A stretch of 9,429 nucleotides of DNA from Bacteroidota bacterium (GCA_010027395.1 RGVD01000097.1:1-9429); one strand, 5' to 3'. Counted from the first letter of the stretch, positions 1 to 6,806 are shown. The notes: generated by a model not told the origin, from the sequence alone. Numbers and translations: made by a program.

Positions 1-1501
1 CGAGCATTTGTTCTAATGTATCTGGCGATGTTTTTACCTCAATAACGAAGTCCATTCTTCTATCAAAGGCGGGATCGAAACATGTAATAGAGAAGTTGGA
101 TGCCAATATTAAAATACCGTTGAAGTTTTCAATTCTTCTTAAAAGTATGCACTGTAGCTCATTATGTGTATCTGAATTTGTTTCGTTTAATTGATGCCTA
201 ACTCCCAACAAACTGTCTGCTTCATCAACAAAAAGGATTGGCGGATTTTCCAATTTGCTTGTAATTGCATCAACTTCATCGAATAATAGCTCTAAATTCT
301 TTTGGCTCTCGCCATACCACATACTTTTAACAACTCGGGGTGTAATAAGAACTTTATTGGTCCTAGACGCCAAGTTTTTCACATAGCTGGTTTTGCCTGT
401 ACCTGGATCTCCATGCAGAAATACTGTTAGTTTCTCGTCAAAAGAATTTTGTTCTAAAATTTTCTCGATTAAATCCATGTTGACTTTCACTTCGTTTGGA
501 TATCTTAACTCAATTTTGTTACCTTGATTAGGAGGTTCTATAGATAAGAATTTGGCATTATTATATATACTATCTACTGGTAATGAAGGTAGAAAAAAGT
601 TAACTATTTGATGCTTAATATTGATAACTAATGAAAATTTTTCCTTGATATTTTGTGGAGCAATTTGTATGTGGTTAAGGCTAATTAAGGGGTGGTTTTT
701 TTCTTCAACTTGTTCCACTAACAATAAACTTAATTCCATCCCGAGGGCATCTTCGAATTTATGAACTAGGTTAATGTCATCTTCACTATTTAAATAAGAA
801 TAAAGAATAACTACAGTAATCAAACTATTTACTGCAGGTGTTATTATATCTAGCTCATTCTCCTCGCCATATTCTGGCATACCATACATATTAGTGAGGC
901 GTTGAACCAATTCTAAATGCTGATGTGATTTTAAGAGCATAATTAACTGACGCAAACTAAAACGATAGCAGAATTCATTTGATTCTGCAGACATCTTCGC
1001 AAACATAACTGCCACTTTTCTTATAAAATGAAGATCACTAGTAATTATGGGCTTTTTTAATTCAGTGGGTTTATTTTCTATTAACGAAGTTAGAAATATA
1101 GAATCTAAGTAATGATCGTAGAAAAGTTTTTTTATTCGTCTCATATGCGATGTTTTTCCTTGGTTGTCAGAAACTACTACACTTAAATGAATTAAGTCCT
1201 GCATGCTGCTACTTAACGATAATAAACCTAGCTGACTTTTTAAACCTAAATAATTTGGAATATTATCTAGGTCAGTTGTAGCATCCTCTTTCCTAAACAG
1301 AATTACGATTATCAGTATTTGCTTAAAATCAATATCTAGTTTGAAATTGTTCTTCAAACATATCTGGATTTTCTTAAAATTTTTTACAATTAACGGCTTT
1401 TCGAGTAATGATTCTATGGTAAAACCTTTGTCTCCCTCCACAATTGGTTGTTTTAAAATCGCATATGCCTGCTGCAACAATTCAGTTATTGTCATTTTCA
1501 T
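1..1501 (-). CDS. AAA-family ATPase with long uncharacterised N-terminal region (partial, C-terminus outside window)
   Basis: The frame is open from ATG at 1501 to the window edge, giving 500 visible residues; the C-terminus is missing. The last 140 or so residues are a classic AAA domain: Walker A GDPGTGKT (364-371), a pore-loop-like segment with W395-Y396-G397-E398, Walker B ILFVDEAD (422-429), a sensor-1-like ILILASN, and FDPAFDRRMD with R481/R482 as candidate arginine fingers. The pore loop suggests a hexamer that threads a polypeptide, as in the classic AAA clade; this is inference. Residues 1 to about 345 match no domain I recognise. I see no signal peptide or clear membrane segment, so it is probably cytoplasmic. 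It diverges from a DnaB-like ATPase gene across a 135-base region, and both are AT-rich compared with the housekeeping genes. A second ATG two codons downstream (1495) is an equally possible start. The AAA call is firm; the biological role is unknown. Confidence 0.88.
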   Translation of the reverse strand, partial: MKMTITELLQQAYAILKQPIVEGDKGFTIESLLEKPLIVKNFKKIQICLKNNFKLDIDFKQILIIVILFRKEDATTDLDNIPNYLGLKSQLGLLSLSSSMQDLIHLSVVVSDNQGKTSHMRRIKKLFYDHYLDSIFLTSLIENKPTELKKPIITSDLHFIRKVAVMFAKMSAESNEFCYRFSLRQLIMLLKSHQHLELVQRLTNMYGMPEYGEENELDIITPAVNSLITVVILYSYLNSEDDINLVHKFEDALGMELSLLLVEQVEEKNHPLISLNHIQIAPQNIKEKFSLVINIKHQIVNFFLPSLPVDSIYNNAKFLSIEPPNQGNKIELRYPNEVKVNMDLIEKILEQNSFDEKLTVFLHGDPGTGKTSYVKNLASRTNKVLITPRVVKSMWYGESQKNLELLFDEVDAITSKLENPPILFVDEADSLLGVRHQLNETNSDTHNELQCILLRRIENFNGILILASNFSITCFDPAFDRRMDFVIEVKTSPDTLEQML

Positions 1502-1506
1502 GTTTG

Positions 1507-1542
1507 CAAAAGTAAAATGTATTCATCAAAAATACAAGCAAA
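1507..1542 (-). promoter_or_regulatory. Bacteroidota-type promoter of the AAA ATPase gene
   Basis: Reading the minus strand, TACTTTTG (1514-1507) fits the TAnnTTTG -7 consensus, with TTG at 1537-1535 twenty bases upstream. An overlapping alternative is TTTG (1542-1539), 17 bases, TACATTTT (1521-1514). Either would start transcription within about ten bases of the ATG at 1501, giving a very short or absent leader. Confidence 0.5.
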
Positions 1543-1587
1543 ACTGAAATTATTTTCTTTTCGTAAATTAAAAATTGCGATTTCAGT
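1543..1587. promoter_or_regulatory. Inverted repeat between the divergent ATPase promoters (possible operator)
   Basis: ACTGAAAT (1543-1550) and ATTTCAGT (1580-1587) form a perfect 8-base inverted repeat separated by 29 bases. The arms lie just upstream of the proposed -33 elements of both divergent genes, with centres 37 bases apart. The placement suggests a shared regulator site, but a repeat of this size can arise by chance in AT-rich DNA. Confidence 0.3.
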
Positions 1588-1588
1588 A

Positions 1589-1618
1589 TTTGTATTTAAA
1601 AAGAAAAAGGTACATTTG
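1589..1618 (+). promoter_or_regulatory. Bacteroidota-type promoter of the DnaB-like gene
   Basis: TTTG (1589-1592) is followed after 18 bases by TACATTTG (1611-1618), matching the Bacteroidota -33/-7 pattern. Transcription would begin near 1624. This lies downstream of the ATG at 1517 and so favours ATG 1637 as the true start, with a leader of roughly 13 bases and no Shine-Dalgarno site. Confidence 0.65.
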
Positions 1619-1636
1619 AGCACGAAAAATTTATAT

Positions 1637-2470
1637 ATGAAAATAGAAATATCAAAAGTTGCTGATTTAATTGAAGACTGGATAATCGAGTTTAGAAAAC
1701 CTCAAATGGATGGATTACCATATTTTAGCGATGAATTAGGAGACATAAAACCAGGCGAATTACACTTAGTTGGAGGTCATGCTGGGAATGGAAAATCTGC
1801 CTTTTTAATAACACAAGCCCTGCACACTGCAAATAAAAACCAGGAAGCTGTTTTGTATTTTGGATTGAATCTAACCAAAGATAATTTCATTAAGCGCTTA
1901 GTATCTCAAATAAGTCAACTTAGCTATTATCAAATTTATCCATACAGTAATTTAGGTGAGCATGGAAAAAATCTAATTGAAGGCACTCTGAATGAGTTAA
2001 ACAGTATGCCTCTTTATTTTTCTGACAACAAGCTTCTAAATATTATTGAACTGAAAAATACGATATGCGAATTTGTTAAAACAAGCAACATTAAACTTGT
2101 CATTATTGATTATTTGCAACTAATACCTAGTATTAATCTTAACAATCCTCGAGATAGAGAAACTTTGACGATATTAAAAGTATTAAAAGAAATCACAACT
2201 TCATTACAAATATCTATTCTAATATCCTCCCAAATGAATAGTAATGAAAGAACTGTACCATTATTAAATGATTTTGACCACAGAACTATTTTGGAGCAAT
2301 TTGCGGATAAGATTTTGCTCGTTTATCGTCCTGAATATTATGCAATTCAAGAGTTCGATGATGGATCAAATACAGACGGTAAAGCTCAGATAATTATTGC
2401 ACATAATAGGTTCGGAAAAACAGAGAAAGTTCAAGTTAACTATTGTAGTAAGCGTTTAATGTTTTATTGA
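1637..2470 (+). CDS. DnaB/RecA-like ATPase, helicase core domain only
   Basis: This 277-residue protein is essentially one SF4/DnaB C-terminal domain. It has Walker A GHAGNGKS (47-54), the strand VLYFGLNL (72-79), Walker B IIDYLQLI (156-163), the SSQ motif (S197-Q199) and the end motif IIIAHNRFG with R258 as the likely arginine finger. The N-terminal domain that binds primase in replicative DnaB is absent, so I do not think it is the replicative helicase. In DnaB the strand reads FSLEM with the catalytic glutamate; here that position is N78. The lysine before the arginine finger is H256, while Walker A K53 and Walker B D158 remain. ATP binding is likely but hydrolysis may be weak. The frame extends back to ATG 1517, but those 40 residues are basic, match nothing and precede the promoter, so I chose ATG 1637. 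It diverges from the AAA ATPase. The substrate is unknown. Confidence 0.85.
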   Translation: MKIEISKVADLIEDWIIEFRKPQMDGLPYFSDELGDIKPGELHLVGGHAGNGKSAFLITQALHTANKNQEAVLYFGLNLTKDNFIKRLVSQISQLSYYQIYPYSNLGEHGKNLIEGTLNELNSMPLYFSDNKLLNIIELKNTICEFVKTSNIKLVIIDYLQLIPSINLNNPRDRETLTILKVLKEITTSLQISILISSQMNSNERTVPLLNDFDHRTILEQFADKILLVYRPEYYAIQEFDDGSNTDGKAQIIIAHNRFGKTEKVQVNYCSKRLMFY

Positions 2471-2485
2471 TTTTACTGATAATAA

Positions 2486-2560
2486 TCCCGCTATCCCGCT
2501 ATTCGACATGTTAGCGCAGCGCATGTCGAATCAGAGTAATGCGGATTTAATCCGCTATTC
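2486..2560. repeat. Short repeats around REP-like copy 1: tandem 8-mer, 9-base direct repeat and a 15-base palindrome
   Basis: TCCCGCTA occurs twice in tandem (2486-2493, 2494-2501). CCGCTATTC occurs at 2496-2504 and again at 2552-2560. GCGGATT-T-AATCCGC (2541-2555) is a perfect palindrome with 7-base arms. Together with the hairpin at 2501-2531 they form a compact repeat cluster after the DnaB-like gene, of the kind left by small non-coding mobile elements. Confidence 0.6.
2501..2531 (+). repeat. REP-like hairpin, copy 1
   Basis: ATTCGACATG (2501-2510) pairs perfectly with CATGTCGAAT (2522-2531) around the 11-base loop TTAGCGCAGCG. The GC-rich loop stands out from the AT-rich surroundings, and its exact reverse complement is the loop of a second hairpin at 2651-2682. 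It may stop transcripts leaving the DnaB-like gene, but no T-run follows, so it is not a classical terminator. Confidence 0.75.
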
Positions 2561-2650
2561 AATTGCCATGTTTTGTATAAATAGCAAGATAAAAATCGAT
2601 AATATTAATTCAATTCTAAAATTGTAGGATAAATATCCCTTTTATCTGTG

Positions 2651-2682
2651 GTTCGGGATGCGCTGCGCTAACATCCACGAAC
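2651..2682 (-). repeat. REP-like hairpin, copy 2 (inverted orientation)
   Basis: GTTCGGGATG (2651-2660) pairs with CATCCACGAAC (2672-2682) over ten base pairs with one bulged A at 2677. The loop CGCTGCGCTAA (2661-2671) is the exact reverse complement of the copy 1 loop. Stem ends (TTCG and ATG/CAT) agree between copies while the middle stem bases differ but remain paired, as expected for a structured repeat family. Confidence 0.75.
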
Positions 2683-2731
2683 AGCATTGGGTTTATTAAT
2701 TGCTTTCCAAAACTAAGGCTTCGTGGGCTGC

Positions 2732-2769
2732 AAAGTCCCTTTCCTTTGGAGAGGGATTTAGGGAGAGGC
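2732..2769. repeat. Dispersed-type intergenic repeat with hairpin
   Basis: The core TCCCTTTCC (2736-2744), TTT, GGAGAGGGA (2748-2756) folds into a 9-base-pair stem with one T-G wobble. It is followed by TTTAGGGAGAGGC. I recall very similar sequences scattered between genes in many Bacteroidota genomes, but only one copy is visible here, so membership in a family is from memory. Confidence 0.5.
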
Positions 2770-2797
2770 AAAAAAAATCCCGATTGCTCGGGATTTT
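2770..2797 (-). terminator. Intrinsic terminator of tig
   Basis: On the minus strand AAATCCCGA, loop GCAA and TCGGGATTT form a perfect 9-base-pair stem (2775-2796), followed by a T-run (complement of the A-run 2770-2777). It begins seven bases after the tig stop codon. The plus strand has only a short T-run after the stem, so any action in that direction would be weaker. Confidence 0.9.
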
Positions 2798-2803
2798 CAA
2801 ATA

Positions 2804-4198
2804 TTATTCTTCGTGTGAATGATTGTGGTGTTGGTGGTTGTGTTCCTCCACAATTTTCAAAAATTCTTCTTGGCTGATTTCTTTGTTTTCGATAGTGATC
2901 ACCGATTTAATATAATCGTTCACTTTCTTTTTCACTGCCGAGTTAATCATCTTAGAACGGTAATCGTCTTTTTTAAGATTTGGCTCAACAAGGCTATCAA
3001 TTAATTCATCATTCAATTGGTTGCTCATGCCATACATGCCAAACATTGATTTGGTGTATTCAACAGCAGCAGCTCTTATATCTTCTTCTTCAACCTTGAT
3101 GTTGTTGCTTACCAATATTTTTTCTTCAAACAAATGATTTCTCAGGTAATTAGCTTCTGGTTTGAAAGCTTCTTCCATATTGTCATCATTGAATTTATCT
3201 GCGTAGCGGTCTTTTAACCAACGTTGCAAGAAAGCATCAGGCAAAGTGATATTGTGTTTAGCTACGATTGCATCAGTCATGCCATGCTCTAATAAATGCT
3301 CAGCTTGTCCGTCAAAATAGCTTGATATTTCTTTAGCCAATCTGTCACGCATTTCAGCTTCAGTAGTCACTGCATCTTTACCAAAAGCCATATCAAACAA
3401 TTCTTGGTTGATATCAGCCAAAGTGGTACGTTTTATTTCGTTAACTACCATTTTGAAATTAGGGCTAAGGTCAGCCACAGTTGGTTTTTGAATGCCTAAT
3501 GCATGAGAGATTTCTCCTTCATCATTGTCAAACAAACCAAAAATATTAACGGTTGATTCGTTTCCTTTTTCAATACCAATTAAAGTAGCTTTTACCACTT
3601 CGCTTTTGACAGCTGAGGTTAAAATGGGAACTGAATCAGCGCTCACTCCACCTTCGATAGCGTTTCCGTCATCATCAAGCTCGGTAAGTTTTACATAAAT
3701 CATGTCGTTGTCTTCAGCTTTGTCTACTTCTTGTAGTTTGCCAAAACGCTTACGCATACGCTCAACTTCTTCGTCTATTTGTTTGTCTTCAACCTTTACA
3801 ACGTATTTGGTAAATACATCAGCAGATGAAACTTGCAAATCAAACTCAGGCGCAATACCAATATCAAATTTGAAAGTATAGTCCAAACCTTTTTCAAGTT
3901 TGTCTATCATGGTCTCTTCGTTAAGGATAGGTTGACCAAGGATATTGATTTTGTTTTCTTCGATAAAATCATACAAACCTTTTGAGGCACTTGCATTGAT
4001 TTCTTCCAAAAGCATATTTGGTCCGAACATTTTTTCAACCATGGCTTTTGGCGCATGTCCTACTCTAAAACCCGGGATGTTTGCTTTTTTGCGGTAGTCA
4101 GATATTTTTTTGTCTATACCTGGCATGTAATCATCAGCAGCGATGTTTACAGTAATAGTGCCGTTTAAGGCGTCTTTTTTATCTAAAGTTGCGTTCAT
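2804..4198 (-). CDS. tig: Trigger factor, ribosome-associated chaperone
   Basis: This 464-residue protein binds the ribosome near the exit tunnel and shields new polypeptides. The N-terminal ribosome-binding domain carries the signature GFRVGHAP, with G43-F44-R45 at the same numbering as in E. coli trigger factor. The middle region, where E. coli has an FKBP-like prolyl isomerase domain, is divergent and I cannot find the usual IPGFE segment, so isomerase activity is doubtful. The helical C-terminal chaperone region follows and ends in a histidine-rich tail, HNHQHHNHSHEE. I chose ATG 4198 (MNATLDKKDA). The frame runs back to 4237, but those extra codons lie inside the terminator of the upstream tRNA gene and would displace the GFRVG numbering. 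AGAAAA precedes the start. No clear promoter of its own is visible between the tRNA terminator and the start, so read-through from the tRNA promoter is possible. Confidence 0.95.
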   Translation of the reverse strand: MNATLDKKDALNGTITVNIAADDYMPGIDKKISDYRKKANIPGFRVGHAPKAMVEKMFGPNMLLEEINASASKGLYDFIEENKINILGQPILNEETMIDKLEKGLDYTFKFDIGIAPEFDLQVSSADVFTKYVVKVEDKQIDEEVERMRKRFGKLQEVDKAEDNDMIYVKLTELDDDGNAIEGGVSADSVPILTSAVKSEVVKATLIGIEKGNESTVNIFGLFDNDEGEISHALGIQKPTVADLSPNFKMVVNEIKRTTLADINQELFDMAFGKDAVTTEAEMRDRLAKEISSYFDGQAEHLLEHGMTDAIVAKHNITLPDAFLQRWLKDRYADKFNDDNMEEAFKPEANYLRNHLFEEKILVSNNIKVEEEDIRAAAVEYTKSMFGMYGMSNQLNDELIDSLVEPNLKKDDYRSKMINSAVKKKVNDYIKSVITIENKEISQEEFLKIVEEHNHQHHNHSHEE

Positions 4199-4217
4199 TT
4201 TTCTACAATAAGCTCTT

Positions 4218-4252
4218 AAAAAAATAAGACCGAACAAGGTTCAGTCTTATTT
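4218..4252 (-). terminator. Intrinsic terminator after tRNA-Leu
   Basis: On the minus strand AAATAAGAC-T-GAAC, loop CTT, GTTC-G-GTCTTATTT forms a 13-base-pair stem with one mismatch (positions 4222-4252), followed by a run of T residues. It lies 14 bases beyond the tRNA 3' end and about 20 bases before the tig start, so it should separate the two transcripts at least partly. Confidence 0.85.
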
Positions 4253-4265
4253 ATACTTTTTTGTG

Positions 4266-4347
4266 TGCGCATGGAGGGACTCGAACCCCCACGCCTCTCG
4301 GCACCAGATCCTAAGTCTGGCACGGCTACCAATTACGCCACATGCGC
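4266..4347 (-). tRNA. tRNA-Leu (anticodon UAG)
   Basis: The 82-base gene folds into a cloverleaf. The acceptor stem pairs GCGCATG with CATGCGC, followed by discriminator A. The anticodon stem CCAGA/TCTGG encloses the loop CTTAGGA, whose anticodon UAG reads CUA leucine codons. A long variable arm typical of tRNA-Leu follows, then a T arm with the TTCGAGT loop. CCA is not encoded, so it must be added after transcription. A strong promoter precedes it and a terminator follows. Confidence 0.96.
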
Positions 4348-4359
4348 AAAAAAGGACTG

Positions 4360-4390
4360 CAAATGTAATAGAACTATTAAATTATGCAAA
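4360..4390 (-). promoter_or_regulatory. Bacteroidota-type promoter of tRNA-Leu
   Basis: On the minus strand TTTG (4390-4387), a spacer of exactly 19 bases and TACATTTG (4367-4360) match the Bacteroidota vegetative promoter consensus. The -7 element ends 12 bases before the mature tRNA 5' end, so the precursor leader would be only a few bases. It is the clearest promoter in the window. Confidence 0.85.
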
Positions 4391-4402
4391 CAGATTTTTT
4401 TA

Positions 4403-4420
4403 TAATCACTTATGTGATTA
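4403..4420. promoter_or_regulatory. Palindrome TAATCAC-N4-GTGATTA between tRNA-Leu and rsh
   Basis: Perfect 7-base arms with a 4-base spacer form an 18-base dyad, a size and shape common for dimeric helix-turn-helix operators. It lies 52 bases before the rsh ATG and 12 bases upstream of the tRNA -33 box, so it could affect either gene. I do not recognise the binding protein. Confidence 0.35.
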
Positions 4421-4472
4421 AAAATTTCAATAGACAGTCCAAAATTATAAATTGCACAAAACTTCAAACTGG

Positions 4473-6643
4473 ATGACTGTTCGTAACGATACCGATTTAG
4501 AAAATAAAGTTATTGTCAAAGCATATAAAAATCTGCTGAATATATTAAAGGAAAAGAGCAAGGAAGATAAAAAACGAATAAGAGAAGCTTTTGAATTATC
4601 GCTTGAAGCCCACAAAAATGTGAGGCGTAAATCGGGTGAGCCTTATATTCTTCACCCACTGGCTGTGGCTCAGATATGTGCTGAAGAGATTGGCTTAGGT
4701 ACCACCTCAGTGATTTGTGCCCTTTTGCATGATACCGTTGAAGATACCGACATCACCTTAGAGGATGTGAAGCTAAAGTTTGGCGATAAAGTTTCGAGGA
4801 TTATTGATGGATTAACCAAAATATCGGGGGTTTTTGATCAACAAGACAAGAGCATGCAGGCCGAGAACTTCAAGAAAATGCTCCTTACTTTGAGTGATGA
4901 TGTAAGGGTTATTTTGATAAAATTAGCGGATAGACTTCACAACATGCGAACCCTTGATAGCATGAGTGCTAAGAGCCAATTGAAAGTTGCTTCTGAAACT
5001 TGGGTTTGTATGCCATCAAAACAGAATTGGAGGATTTGGCTACTAAATATTTACAAGCCGATAGCTACAATTTTATTAAGCACAAATTACATGAAACCAA
5101 ATCGCAAAGAACAAGGTATATCAACGAGTTTGTAAAACCTCTTACACAAGATTTGGATGCCTTGGGTTTGGTATATGAAGTGAAAGGTCGCCCTAAATCC
5201 ATTCATTCTATTCTTAGTAAAATGAAAAAACAAAACATACCTTTTGAAGAAGTGTATGACTTGTTTGCTATCCGTGTAATTATCGACTCGGAAATAGATA
5301 ATGAAAAGTCGGATTGTTGGAAAGCATATTCTATTGTTACGGACCATTACACTCCTAACCCTGACAGGCTTAGAGATTGGGTAAGTACCCCTAAAGCCAA
5401 TGGTTATGAGAGTTTACATACTACTGTTATGGGGCCCAAAGGTAAGTGGGTAGAAATACAAATAAGAACCAAGCGTATGGACGACATAGCCGAAAAAGGC
5501 TACGCAGCACATTGGAAGTACAAAGAATCTGGTCAGAATAATGATAATGGACTAGAAGCATGGATTGGAAGGGTGCGCGAGATTTTGGAACATCCTGAAC
5601 AAAATGCCTTGGAGTTTTTGGATGATTTTAAACTAACCCTATACTCTGACGAGATTTTTGTTTTTACACCCAAAGGTGATTTGAGGAAATTACCTGCTTT
5701 TGCCTCTGTAATCGATTTTGCTTTTGAGATTCATACAGATGTGGGGATAAAATGTATTGGTGCTAAACTAAACAATAAGTTGGTTCCAATTAACCACATA
5801 TTGTCAAATGGAGATCAGGTTGAGATCCTCACATCAGTAAAGCAAAAGCCCACAGAAGAATGGTTAAATTTGGTGGTTACGGCCAAGGCCAAGGCCAAAA
5901 TTCGAGAGTACTTTAAGCAACAAAGGTTAAAAACCTCGAGCATGGGAAAAGAGATTTTAGAACGGAAGTTCAAAAATTCTAAAGTTTCTTTTACATCTGA
6001 TGCACTGAGTTATTTAATTAGGCATTTTAAATTGGCTTCGGTGGGTGAATTGTATTATCAAATTGCAACTGAAAAAATTGATACATCCAAAATCGATATT
6101 GAGGAGATTATCAATCATGAGATCGCTAAGCCAACTTTGGAAGTGCTGAGCAAGCCGAAAAAAGTTATTAAAAAAGGTAATGATGCTGTAATTATTGGTG
6201 ATGAAGAAACTGGTATGGAGTATTCCTTTGCCAAATGTTGTAACCCCATTCCAGGGGATGAGATTTTTGGATTTGTTACAGTAGGAGAAGGAGTTAAAAT
6301 CCATCGAACCAATTGCTCTAATGCTACAGGTCTTATGAGTAATTATGGATATCGCATCATCAGGGCTAAATGGGCCAATGAATCTCTCAATATTCGCAAG
6401 TCTTTTGTTACGTCAATTAAGGTTGAAGGTATTGACAGTGTGGGAATTGTTAGCACCATTACAGATATTATTTCTAAGCAATTGCAAATCAATATGAAGG
6501 CAATTAGCATTACTTCCAATGCAGGTTCGTTTGAAGGAATGATTACCCTCGAAATTATGGATACCCAACATCTGGAGGAACTGATGCAAACCATTAAAGA
6601 TGCAAGCCCGCTTATTACTGTAAGAAGGGTAGAGGATAATTAA
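4473..6643 (+). pseudogene. RelA/SpoT-family (p)ppGpp synthetase/hydrolase, frame broken near 5000
   Basis: This is a long RSH protein of the stringent response that makes and degrades (p)ppGpp. The first frame (ATG 4473 to a stop at 5135) holds the HD hydrolase domain, with H61 and HDTVED (86-91). The second frame (from 5000 to 6643) holds the synthetase domain with RLRDWVSTPKANGYESLH, then TGS, a helical linker, a zinc-finger-like domain with KCCNPIPGDE, and a C-terminal ACT domain. At 5000 the first frame leaves after ASET and the second resumes at LGLYAIKTELEDLA. E. coli SpoT and RelA have ten residues between these points (PLAHR type), so 31 bases appear to be missing. Restored, the protein would have about 734 residues, normal for the family. 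No good start exists for the second half: TTG 5000 has no ribosome site, and the next ATG lies deep in the domain. A TTG at 4452 is a weaker alternative start. Whether the lesion is biological or a sequence error cannot be told from the window. Confidence 0.85.
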
Positions 6644-6730
6644 GAAAGGTTTGAGAATCAGTTTAAATTCAGCTTTCATTTGGTTTAGACTTTGTGTGTA
6701 ACTTTATTCTGTAATTCCATTATTTTGCAG

Positions 6731-6750
6731 ACTTAGAAATGCACCTAAGT
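6731..6750. promoter_or_regulatory. Inverted repeat in the rsh-fur gap
   Basis: ACTTAG (6731-6736), eight bases, CTAAGT (6745-6750) is a perfect 6-base dyad. It follows a loose -7-like TTATTTTG (about 6720-6727) and lies 56 bases before fur. It could be an operator for a fur promoter in this 163-base gap, but no matching -33 box is evident and chance is a real alternative. Confidence 0.25.
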
Positions 6751-6806
6751 ATGTTTATTATCAAAATAGGCAAACTAAAGTGTGTACAAGGTTATAATTC
6801 AGGAAA

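Noticed and set aside
1341..1547. Plus-strand 68-codon open frame overlapping the AAA gene start
   Set aside because: It is antisense to well-formed coding sequence and runs through the divergent promoter region.
1517..1636. Longer N-terminus (40 extra residues) for the DnaB-like protein
   Set aside because: The extra residues are basic, match no DnaB feature, and lie upstream of a good promoter whose start point would be near 1624.
1637..2470. Replicative DnaB helicase
   Set aside because: The N-terminal domain is absent and several catalytic motifs are altered.
2471..2803. Small protein-coding gene or CRISPR array in the repeat-rich gap
   Set aside because: There is no open frame with a plausible start, and the repeats are palindromes of differing sequence without regular spacers.
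2819..3004. Plus-strand open frame inside tig
   Set aside because: It is the antisense of the His-rich and helical end of trigger factor, with no promoter or start signal.
4199..4237. Extended start of trigger factor
   Set aside because: The extra codons lie in the tRNA-Leu terminator, and the start at 4198 gives the GFR motif the same numbering as in E. coli.
4266..4347. tRNA-Leu as the integration site of the ATPase pair
   Set aside because: The intact tig gene lies between them, and no repeat of the tRNA 3' end was found near 2471-2803.
4985..5135. Programmed ribosomal frameshift in rsh
   Set aside because: A shift alone would not restore the ten missing conserved residues, and I see no slippery heptamer with a following structure at the junction.
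6644..6806. Fur box for self-regulation upstream of fur
   Set aside because: No sequence close to the GATAATGAT-type Fur repeat is visible in the gap.
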